From Bacteroidales bacterium (GTDB taxonomy: Bacteria > Bacteroidota > Bacteroidia > Bacteroidales > JAAUTT01): a stretch of DNA of 7,291 nt. Location of the stretch: contig JAAUTT010000209.1 in the NCBI GenBank assembly GCA_012031335.1, forward strand, positions 1 through 7,291, in the 5' to 3' direction. The notes beneath the pieces were generated by a model. It was not told the origin of the DNA. It ran no database searches and worked only from the letters and a program-made list of their open reading frames with translations. A program made the position numbers and the translations under genes. Numbering within the stretch: position 1 is the stretch's first letter; every line of letters begins with the position of its first letter. Of this stretch, positions 1-5,605 are shown piece after piece.

Positions 1-117
1 CGTTCGATTTGCCACAATGATAACCTTTATTCCCGTTTTGAATGAAAACTTTGCTCATTTCAAGTCCAAGACCCGAGCTTCCTCCTGTTATGAATACAGT
101 ATTGTTTTGATTTTCAT
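1..117 (-). CDS. Short-chain dehydrogenase/reductase (SDR), N-terminal part, cut by window edge
   Basis: Reading leftwards from the ATG at 115-117, the sequence encodes the start of a classical SDR oxidoreductase. A beta strand (NTVFITGG) leads into the glycine-rich dinucleotide loop TGGSSGLGLE, then a helix (MSKVFIQNGNK) and the next strand (KVII). The TGxxxGxG motif binds NAD(P)H in this family; the substrate cannot be told from the N-terminus. Two frame breaks are needed. The ATG is joined to the SDR frame only if the T4 run at 111-114 is really T5, and the KVII strand needs one base fewer at the T3 run 26-28. Both are homopolymers, so sequencing error is likely. The gene follows a Crp/Fnr-like regulator on the same strand, and its start codon lies between the arms of a perfect inverted repeat (95-146), which suggests local control. 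The catalytic YxxxK would lie outside the window. Confidence 0.8.
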
Positions 118-146
118 GACCAAAATATTAGTTAAACAATACTGTA
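95..146. promoter_or_regulatory. Perfect 13-bp inverted repeat around the SDR start codon
   Basis: The arms TACAGTATTGTTT (95-107) and AAACAATACTGTA (134-146) are exact reverse complements separated by 26 bp. The SDR start codon (115-117) lies in the spacer. As DNA it could be a split operator for the neighbouring Crp/Fnr-like regulator. As RNA it would form a 13-bp stem with the start codon in the loop. One arm is also coding sequence (the NNTVF stretch of the SDR). The symmetry is read directly from the sequence; the function is inferred. Confidence 0.5.
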
Positions 147-184
147 AAACTAGGCTGTCAATTCATAGTGTGCATTGATCTAAG

Positions 185-741
185 TCAAAAAACGATTCTT
201 TTTCGGATGCGGCTCAATGTTTCAGGCTGGATGCCTAAATAGGAAGCTATAATTCCCTGTTTAATTCTTTGTTCCATGCCGGGGAATTCTGTGAGAAAAT
301 TCCTATACCTCGTCTCTGCATCAAGTAGTAATAAGTCGCGCTCCCGTTTTTCTTTCGCAATGTATCCCCTTTCAAGAAATTTCATAAGAAACTGAACCCA
401 AAAAACATCATTTTCTTTTAACTGGTTGAAGTCTGCCCAGGTAATCTCCAGCAAATGTGAATTTTCTAAAGCTTCAATTGAAAAGTAGGAAGGTTTATTT
501 AATACCATGGCAGAATAAGAACTGATGAAAGTATTTTCTGTTATGATTGCTTTTGTAAATTCATCTCCTTTATCGTTGATATATACATAACGAAATAATC
601 CTTTAAAAACGAAAGCTATTTTTACCGGAGTTTCTCCAGCTTTAATAAAATAACCCGAAGTGAGGATTGATTTTCCTTTCCTATTGCAAGTAACTCGTCA
701 ATACGATTATCCGGCAATAAAATTTTTAGCTGCTCATTCAT
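185..741 (-). CDS. Crp/Fnr-family transcriptional regulator
   Basis: The corrected protein is 185 residues. Residues about 25-115 form the cyclic-nucleotide-binding-like beta barrel (GYFIKAGETPVKIAFVFKG, then RYVYINDKGDEFTKAI). A long dimerisation helix follows at about 125-150, and a C-terminal helix-turn-helix at about 160-182 ends in GIQPETLSRIRK. This is the short Bacteroidota Crp-like type, in which the effector is usually unknown and cAMP-binding residues are not conserved. The start is the ATG at 739-741. The frame breaks once, near 671-674: a T4 run that must be T5 to read GKEKSILTSGYF without interruption. The downstream two thirds, from the Met at 506-508, is open by itself. The next gene is an SDR enzyme 67 bp downstream, an arrangement typical of a regulator beside its target. 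DUF3052 ends 45 bp upstream on the same strand. Confidence 0.85.
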
Positions 742-786
742 TTTTATTTTGCTAATACATATTTACCCTCATTACCTTACCACCAT

Positions 787-1215
787 TTAGCGGTTTGTTG
801 TTCTCGATTTCAATTTGGCGTGACTGTTATTATACGTTTTCCCTTTTTTGGGATGGGTAAATTTCAATGCCGACCAAATTTCATTCACGCTCAAACAGGT
901 ACTCTCCACAAGTCCAAATTCATAACCTATCTTAATAACTTTTGGTAATGTAAGGTCTGTATTTAACTTACCACCCTTTGGCCACGAAACCCAGAGCATG
1001 CCATCTAATTGGAGGTGATCCTTTAATTTTGGAAACAGGCTTTCCTGTTCACTACTTTGTTTAACAAACAAATGAATATAATCGAATTCGCCGGTTAATT
1101 CTTCGCACAATTGAATGTTGGGAAGTTCTAACGATTTTATAGCTTCTTTTGGTGCATCCACAAAATACGTTTTAGCATTTTCTTTGATGCCCATTTTTTG
1201 TGATACGGTTTTCAT
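787..1215 (-). CDS. DUF3052 family protein
   Basis: An intact 142-residue frame. It matches the DUF3052 pattern: an N-terminal KMGIKENAK segment, a central FDYIHLFVKQ strand followed by a helical region with FPKLKDHLQLDG, the strand MLWVSWPKGG, then DLTLPKVIKIGYEFGLVES and a terminal NEIWSALKF. The hydrophobic strands and the glycine-rich WPK turn resemble a small Rossmann-like fold; no enzymatic activity is established for the family. I chose the ATG at 1213-1215, giving the usual length. The frame stays open upstream to about 1317, but that stretch enters the 100-bp repeat and has no family resemblance. The gene sits immediately downstream of repeat copy R1 and 45 bp upstream of the Crp-like regulator, with which it may be co-transcribed. 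Confidence 0.85.
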   Translation of the reverse strand: MKTVSQKMGIKENAKTYFVDAPKEAIKSLELPNIQLCEELTGEFDYIHLFVKQSSEQESLFPKLKDHLQLDGMLWVSWPKGGKLNTDLTLPKVIKIGYEFGLVESTCLSVNEIWSALKFTHPKKGKTYNNSHAKLKSRTTNR

Positions 1216-1301
1216 TTGTTTAAAAATATTAAAATTTACAGATAATGAGGCTTGTACATCATTCCTGAAATGTTGATGGAACATTGCTGATTGCAGGCAA
1301 T

Positions 1302-1401
1302 TTCCTGAAGACTGCAACCCTTGTACAACTTATGTACTTGAATTTTAATCCGCTTGTTGAACTAAAACCCAACAAACAGGACTGACTAATAAAACAAACA
1401 T
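1302..1401. repeat. 100-bp direct repeat, copy R1
   Basis: This block matches 2734-2833 without gaps at about 85 of 100 positions. The strongest conserved cores are CTGCAACCCTTGTACAACTT, GCTTGTTGAACTAAA and AAACAAACAT. It contains the palindrome TTGTACAA and an inverted repeat TTGTTG/CAACAA around 1354-1375. It lies between the PIN-gene remnant and the DUF3052 start. It is not coding: the frame open in R2 has stops here. Together with R2 it brackets a 1.3-kb accessory module. Confidence 0.85.
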
Positions 1402-1421
1402 TTATTCTTTTTGATCCGGAA

Positions 1422-1481
1422 ATTTATATGTGAATTCAGGCTAGGTTGTGCCGATTAGTTGAATTCATATTTATATGTGAA
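1422..1481. repeat. 13-bp direct repeat with nested TGAATTCA palindromes
   Basis: ATTTATATGTGAA occurs at 1422-1434 and again at 1469-1481. Two copies of the palindrome TGAATTCA lie at 1431-1438 and 1460-1467. The inner parts also form an imperfect inverted repeat. The block lies just downstream of the PIN remnant and may be a scar of the event that shortened it, or a small regulatory or terminator structure. The repeats are seen directly; the role is unknown. Confidence 0.6.
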
Positions 1482-1485
1482 GTAA

Positions 1486-1586
1486 TTATTTCTTTATCTT
1501 CCCTTTTGTTTCCCATAACTCAAAAAACTCATCGGTAGAAATGATATTGCACTGAAAACGATATTGGCATCAACGATTATTTTCAC
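1486..1586 (-). pseudogene. PIN-domain toxin (VapC-like), internally deleted remnant
   Basis: From the GTG at 1584-1586 the frame reads VKIIVDANIVFSAI. This is the start of a PIN ribonuclease, including the first metal-binding aspartate in the VDAN motif. After about 14 codons it jumps to another frame reading NIISTDEFFELWETKGKIKK and a stop at 1486-1488, which resembles a PIN-protein C-terminus (I-S-x-D-E-F-x-E-L). The two ends are present but the central ~90-100 residues, with the other acidic catalytic residues, are gone. Such toxins are normally 120-140 residues. A short near-repeat, AATATCGTTT / AATATCATTT, lies at the join and could have mediated the deletion. The start overlaps the stop of the upstream small gene (GTGA), the usual antitoxin-toxin coupling. 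It cannot encode an active nuclease. Confidence 0.7.
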
Positions 1587-1822
1587 TTAATAGACCTTTT
1601 GCGATTCTTAGACCACCATTTCTCATTAAGTTCATCAGCAAGTCTTTCAGCGTCTTCTTGGGTAGCTTTACTTTTTGAAGTTAATTCAAGATAATCAACT
1701 ATCAGCCGACGCAGATTATGTCCAAAACGGCTAGAAATAGGGTATACCAAGCATAAATTATTGGCATTACCGGCAGTTGATGAATTTAAATTTATTTTAT
1801 CATGTTGATGTGTCAGTTTCAT
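1583..1822 (-). CDS. Small antitoxin-like protein upstream of PIN remnant
   Basis: A 79-residue frame from the ATG at 1820-1822 (a TTG at 1832-1834 would add four residues). The second half is helical and charged: an RRLIVDYLEL helix, then ATQEDAERLADELNEKWWSK and a basic tail. I do not recognise the family with certainty. Position is the main evidence: the stop overlaps the GTG start of the PIN remnant by 4 bp, as antitoxin genes do with their toxins, and size and charge fit an antitoxin. The start overlaps the end of the DUF4272 gene by about 23 bp, so all three would share a transcript. The N-terminal 30 residues are unconvincing; given the error pattern in this sequence, the true start could lie in another frame. 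Confidence 0.5.
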   Translation of the reverse strand: MKLTHQHDKINLNSSTAGNANNLCLVYPISSRFGHNLRRLIVDYLELTSKSKATQEDAERLADELNEKWWSKNRKRSIK

Positions 1823-2469
1823 CCCATTCAGCAATATCCATGAACCTTCTTACCCAATTTAATGTCTGATGTCTCAAAAATGAGATATTACTGTCTATAT
1901 CAGATGTGTTGTTCTTTCCATTGAAGAGGAGGTCTCTAAAATAGGTTGTTGCCAGTTCATGAAATATGTTTTCATCATATATTTCTGCTGTATTTCGATA
2001 ACTTAATTTACTAAGAAAATCATCAAGTTTCTCACCAAGTGCAGGAATATTATTTATAAAAAATGTCAAATTGGTGCTCATTCACTGGTTCAATAGGAGA
2101 TGGTTTCTCTTTAATAATGCTTAAAGCCCAGGCAAGGATATATGCACATTCTCCTTGCCATGAAAAGTCAATTAATTGTTCTTTATCGTTTGCATTTCCA
2201 TCAAAAAATTCACGTTCTCTGGGCGAAACATGTTCCCATATCCCTTCTCTTATAAGCCAGTTTTTAATAGCTTCTCTATATTCAATATTTGTTGCTGTGA
2301 AGGCTACAGCATACAATATAATCATCCTGCAACCAACTTCGAAAGGTGTTGCAAAGGTTTTGTCGTCAAATTCTAAGTATGGCAAATAGTCCACACGATA
2401 ATCTTTAATACCATGTCTTGTTAACCTGTCTTCAAGTTGTTTTTTTCTATTCTTAAGGTTTGTTGTCAT
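1800..2469 (-). CDS. DUF4272 domain-containing protein
   Basis: The corrected protein is 222 residues, typical of DUF4272. The N-terminal part has RKKQLEDRL and a membrane-like but probably buried helix (MIILYAVAFTA). The hallmark segment is at about residues 70-120: an IKNWLIREGIWEHVSPRERE stretch, then FSWQGECAYILAWALSII. The C-terminal part has the family's closing pattern HQTLNWVRRFMD ... WDETDTST. No biochemical function is established for the family. The reading frame breaks once at the A6 run 2058-2063 (T6 on the coding strand); removing one base joins DIF to INNIPALGEK and restores one protein. The start is the ATG at 2467-2469; a short remnant frame upstream overlaps it by 17 bp. The gene lies inside the repeat-bounded module. 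Confidence 0.85.
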
Positions 2470-2608
2470 TGTCTTTTAGGCTTACTTTCAAAACTTTAAA
2501 ACCATCATTACCAAATCCCACCACGATCCAATACCTTCCAACCTCCAATTTTGGTATTCCGGCTTTTATAGATGTTGTAAGTGTTTTTAGAGATTAATAA
2601 TCAGTCAT
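2453..2608 (-). pseudogene. Short coding remnant upstream of DUF4272
   Basis: From the ATG at 2606-2608 the frame reads MTDY, then an in-frame TAA at codon 5, then about 46 codons ending at 2453-2455. The latter part looks protein-like (GIPKLEVGRYWIVVGF, then GFKVLKVSLKD) and overlaps the DUF4272 start by 17 bp, as a coupled upstream gene would. I cannot name a family. It may be the tail of a longer gene lost from the module, or a small gene broken by a sequence error. Confidence 0.35.
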
Positions 2609-2733
2609 AAAAGTGTGTTTGTTTGGTTATGTTTTTAAAATCGATTGGCAAATTACAAATTTTGCCATTTAGCAAGCAACCAGGGGTTGATTTTTACTGA
2701 AAGGATGAAGGAGGATTGCCTATTACTGTCTAA

Positions 2734-2833
2734 TTCCTGACAACTGCAACCCTTGTACAACTTTTGTACAGTCATTTTTACCCGCTTGTTGAACTAAATC
2801 CCAACCTACAAGACTGATTTATAAAACAAACAT
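2734..2833. repeat. 100-bp direct repeat, copy R2
   Basis: The second copy of the block at 1302-1401, same orientation and same length. Differences cluster around 2764-2773 and 2804-2825. It lies between the stop of the 142-residue membrane protein and the DUF4272 module. The preceding stretch 2609-2733 has no gene, only a small hairpin GGCAAA/TTTGCC at 2647-2666. On the minus strand this copy is open for about 31 codons, but the frame is closed in R1, so I do not call it coding. Confidence 0.85.
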
Positions 2834-2874
2834 CCACCAGGAAAAAAGGCAGGTTTCGCCAATCTGGTATACTC

Positions 2875-3303
2875 CTAATGATTGATGGCAGTTCCTTTTA
2901 TTAATCTTTCTTTTGAACTTAATTCATCCATCAAAACATAAAGAATTGCGTTAAATAAAAATAATAAAAGTGATCCAGCAAAGAAGTATTCCTTAGGAAT
3001 CCAGCTTGACGCACCCCAGGAATGTGCAATTAATACAAACAGCAAAAAAATCCTTGAAATCCTATTAGGTAGGTAATAACCTAAAATTAAAATCAATACT
3101 ATCCAAATTCCGGAAATAATAAAAATCCCAGTGATATGATTTGTCATGAAGAATGATCCTATTGGATTTCTTTCATTGGCAATATTTAAATTTCCCTTCC
3201 AATATCCGGCAGGTTGTCCTGAAATTGTAATACAAATATCCAGTAAACTTGCCCAGAGTGCTGGAATAATTGGCAAAAATCCTGATCTTTCAATTTTTCC
3301 CAT
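2875..3303 (-). CDS. Integral membrane protein of unknown function
   Basis: An intact 142-residue frame from the ATG at 3301-3303. After a short N-terminus come a hydrophobic stretch near residues 9-29 (FLPIIPALWASLLDICITIS) and a polar loop with GQPAGYWKGN and ERNPIGSFF. Three clear transmembrane helices follow, at about 57-77 (ITGIFIISGIWIVLILIL), 82-100 (ISRIFLLFVLIAHSWGAS) and 106-127 (FFAGSLLLFLFNAILYVLM), then a basic tail. The D..ISGQP..YW segment, the NPIG turn and the HSWGASSW motif look like conserved family features, perhaps on one face of the membrane, but I cannot assign a function. It is downstream of other small membrane genes on the same strand and upstream of repeat R2. Confidence 0.75.
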   Translation of the reverse strand: MGKIERSGFLPIIPALWASLLDICITISGQPAGYWKGNLNIANERNPIGSFFMTNHITGIFIISGIWIVLILILGYYLPNRISRIFLLFVLIAHSWGASSWIPKEYFFAGSLLLFLFNAILYVLMDELSSKERLIKGTAINH

Positions 3304-3399
3304 CTCTTTTTAATGTTATTTGGTTAATGGTCGGTGTATCTGCTTTTGAAGCAATGATCTTTAAAAGCAGGGATTGCGCCCGAATGAATTTATTGGGTG

Positions 3400-3818
3400 C
3401 TATTTATTGTCTATTTTTAATTCATCATTATTCCATTTTCTTTTATGAAAATAAAATGTTGAAGGATTATATTTAATCTCCTTCTCATTTTTATCATTAC
3501 CAACAATGAAAAGACTTATGCTTCCGTCATTTTTATAAATGCTATCTCCAAATTCAGCAGAATCAAAGATCGGATTCCAAAATGAGTCATACAATACAGT
3601 CTGCATCGAATCATGACCCATAATAATCACAGATTTTGTTGCATGATTTTTTCATCTGTAATCTTGTCGGTGAAATGTCCCTGGAATGTCATAGGTAAAA
3701 TATATTCAATCATTTCGTCTTCAGCAGAATTGACTTTAACAAAGACAAAGAAAAAAATAATTAATATCACTACTACGGGAAAAATACCAAAATATAATAA
3801 TTTATTATCCGCTTTCAT
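3400..3818 (-). CDS. Membrane-anchored protein of unknown function
   Basis: The corrected protein is 139 residues. Residues about 8-28 form a single N-terminal transmembrane anchor (LLYFGIFPVVVILIIFFFVF). The rest is a soluble, beta-rich domain probably facing outwards, with FQGHFTDKITDEK, SVIIMGHDSMQTVLYD, FGDSIYKNDGSISLFI and a C-terminal YFHKRKW. This pattern recalls small Bacteroidota cell-surface proteins of unknown role. The frame breaks once at the T6 run 3647-3652 (A6 on the coding strand); adding one base gives DEKNHATKSVIIMGHD and joins the two halves. The start is the ATG at 3816-3818. It probably belongs with the neighbouring small membrane genes, though 151 bp separates it from the upstream one. 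Confidence 0.65.
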
Positions 3819-3969
3819 TCGTTTGTTGATGTTAAATAAAATTGTTAATGGATGATGCCGCTTGCAGACAGTATAATGTAAATTGCCTTACTGAACTGGA
3901 ATTTTTAACAAGAATAAAAGCATGTTCTGCTGTCTAACTGAAATCATACTAATTATATCCGGTAAACCT

Positions 3970-4146
3970 TTATATATTAATCATAATCAACACACCCAAA
4001 AACAAAATTCCTAAATAAATCAAAGTAAATGCTTTGTCTATTTTATCTACTTTTCTTTTTATACAATTATCATAATCACCCACTTCAGAAAATTTACTCC
4101 ACTAAATGGGTTCTCTTTTATAAATTAGAAAATAAGCGCTCCGCAT
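3970..4146 (-). CDS. Small single-pass membrane protein, interrupted frame
   Basis: The ATG (4144-4146) overlaps the stop of the upstream membrane gene (TAATG), a strong sign of coupled translation. The frame begins MRSAYFLIYKREPI and then meets a TAG at codon 15. The same frame resumes with DYDNCIKRKVDKIDK and a C-terminal transmembrane helix (FTLIYLGILFLGVLIMI), stopping at 3970-3972. Two compensating one-base changes, in the T3 and A3 runs near the TAG, would instead give EPISGVKFSEVGDYDN with no stop, consistent with the error pattern elsewhere. Length would be 58 residues. Function unknown; the charged segment followed by a tail helix suggests a tail-anchored topology. Confidence 0.5.
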
Positions 4147-4463
4147 TAAAATGAAGTAACCAAAATGATACTTAAAACCATTCCATTACTGATTGAAAAT
4201 AATCTTTTGGTTATAATTACTTTATCTGTATAATAAATCAACCATACGATAAAAGTCCATATGGCAATATTCGAAATTTTGGAGAAATCAATATATACAA
4301 CTTTATGAATGTTAATTGGATATAAAAACCGAAACGCAAGAAGTCCCGTAATAAAAAATACCAGATTTCTCATTAATTCCGAATTCAAATTAACATATGA
4401 ATTCAGAATTAAAAGTACCACAACCAGTGAGTTTATTAATTCGGTTTTATCGGGTAATCTCAT
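4146..4463 (-). CDS. Small multi-pass membrane protein of unknown function
   Basis: An intact 105-residue frame from the ATG at 4461-4463. Three or four hydrophobic segments are visible: about residues 10-25 (INSLVVVLLILNSYV), 32-50 (RNLVFFITGLLAFRFLYP), 64-81 (ISNIAIWTFIVWLIYYTD) and a C-terminal stretch near 89-103. No catalytic or binding motif can be seen. Its stop overlaps the start of the next small membrane gene by one base, so the two are very probably translated together and may form a complex. Upstream is the GC-richer non-coding block, which could contain its promoter. Confidence 0.6.
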   Translation of the reverse strand: MRLPDKTELINSLVVVLLILNSYVNLNSELMRNLVFFITGLLAFRFLYPINIHKVVYIDFSKISNIAIWTFIVWLIYYTDKVIITKRLFSISNGMVLSIILVTSF

Positions 4464-4910
4464 TTATTTTATTGATTAATACGATTATCACAATGGCCAT
4501 TAAGGAATTGCGAGCTGCATCTATATCCCACATTAAAAAAAGCTGATGCAGGAGATGAACTTTGCGAACCAGTGACACCCCAAGACTTCGATGATTGAAC
4601 TTTCGAGGCTCAATCACAAGGCTTTTACAACCGCTGTCTAAGCTTCGTGCCATCATCTCTGATGACTTCGCAAGACTCGCTTCTGGTGGATGGCTAGTCC
4701 TTGCCAGGCAGGATTGGACCTGCCAGGTTACTAAAAGGTGTTTCAACTTTAATCCCCACCATATGGGCTTTTCACGACGCAATGAAGCACTTTCCTGTCA
4801 TGTTACAAGTACTTTTGATAAGGGTTGAAACGTTCGATAACCCATTAACTGCCAAATGTTTTATATACGATGTTACACGTTGGCGTTCTTTCTGTTTTCT
4901 TGTCATACCG
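4464..4910. other. Structured, GC-richer stretch without a convincing gene
   Basis: Between the WG-repeat gene and the small membrane genes lie about 450 bp with no recognisable protein. From about 4530 to 4800 the GC content is clearly higher than on either side. Hairpins are visible: GATTGA/TCAATC at 4593-4615, TCATC-TCT-GATGA at 4653-4665, and GGCAGG-ATTGGA-CCTGCC at 4707-4724 with two further CC/GG pairs outside. Nearer the WG gene are GGGTT/AACCC at 4822-4843 and GCCAA/TTGGC at 4851-4884. Long open frames exist on both strands here, but they read as low-information, Ser/Arg-rich sequence. It could be an interspersed repeat, a structured RNA, or the remnant of a mobile element. Confidence 0.5.
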
Positions 4911-5605
4911 TTAATGTTTTTCGCCCTTTTCATTAATAATTATTTTTTCGTTTTCAAATGTTGTCACCAAAGCAAAACCGTTATAAAATGGTTCAATTGA
5001 CAGGTAACGATTTTTATAAAGTTCATTTCCTTGTTTGTCAATGTGAAACCAACCGTCTTTGTCTTTGGCTGTCGCAAAGTTTTTATGAAAATCCTAAATC
5101 TATAAATGATTTGCCGTTGATGAGCTTTCCCTTGTTGTCAATGTGTCGGTATAAACCGTCTTGCGATTTTACGCAAGCAATTCCGTCTTTGTAGTCGCCT
5201 GCGTAAGCATAGTTGTTTGCATAAAATACAGTTTCCGTTCAAGTCAATGTGAAAATATAAGTTGTCTGCGTTTCTAACAGTGCAAATATTTTCTTGATAG
5301 TTTCCTGTCCATAAGTATTTGGAAGAATAAACTCTTTTGCCGTTTTCATTGATATGAAACCAAAAGTTATTTTCAATAACAGAAGCCCTATTGCAATAGA
5401 ACCCAAAAGACCGTGTGAACCTGTCTGCGTATAGTTGTATGCCTGAACTGTCAATGTGATATGAGCCACTTTCGTCCTCTACTGGTGCAATACCTGGCGA
5501 ATGAAATTTAAACACTTCTAAAAACTGTCTGCCGAAAATTTGTCTTCCCTCAAATAGAAAATGAGTGTTGTCTGCTGAAACTTTTATTTCTTGCCAATTC
5601 ATCAT
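4911..5605 (-). CDS. WG-repeat protein (third gene of the coupled unit)
   Basis: The corrected protein is 230 residues and consists almost wholly of WG-like repeats of about 34-35 residues. The motif [F/Y/R]HI[D/N]xxG recurs with its His at about positions 50, 84, 119, 154 and 187, and a degenerate sixth unit (IINEKG) closes the protein. Conserved aromatic and glycine positions between motifs (GNYQENICTV, GDYKDGIACV, EPFYNGFALV) mark each unit. Such repeats form beta structures thought to mediate binding. There is no signal peptide, so it is probably cytoplasmic. The ATG at 5603-5605, or the next one, overlaps the phosphatase stop (ATGA). Two breaks need correction: the T3 run 5232-5234, and a one-base excess at the TTTT run near 5088-5091. 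Both restore the repeat pattern. Confidence 0.8.

Noticed and set aside
1216..1317. N-terminal extension of the DUF3052 protein
   Set aside because: The open extension has only a TTG start inside the 100-bp repeat and no family resemblance; the ATG at 1213-1215 gives the usual length.
1302..1401. Repeat as an integron attC site (contains GTTGAAC and ACCCAAC)
   Set aside because: The two core-like boxes are only 4 bp apart and in the wrong order for an attC, one is altered in R2, and no matching inner arms or integrase are seen.
2063..2389. Plus-strand open frames (also around 3270-3476, 3613-3855, 4958-5194, 6042-6281, 6814-7226)
   Set aside because: They lie opposite recognisable minus-strand genes or in spacers, show no family features, and are shadows of the real frames.
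2734..2833. Leader peptide encoded in repeat R2 (about 31 open codons on the minus strand)
   Set aside because: The same frame carries stop codons in R1, so the repeat is not conserved as coding sequence.
2836..2868. Possible terminator after the 142-residue membrane gene (ACCAG/CTGGT)
   Set aside because: Only five base pairs in the outer stem, a long loop, and no T-run directly after it.
4447..4828. Open frames on both strands through the GC-richer block, up to about 110 codons
   Set aside because: Composition is odd (Ser/Arg/His-rich, no fold-like pattern), neither has a good ribosome-binding site, and the length is explained by fewer AT-rich stops.
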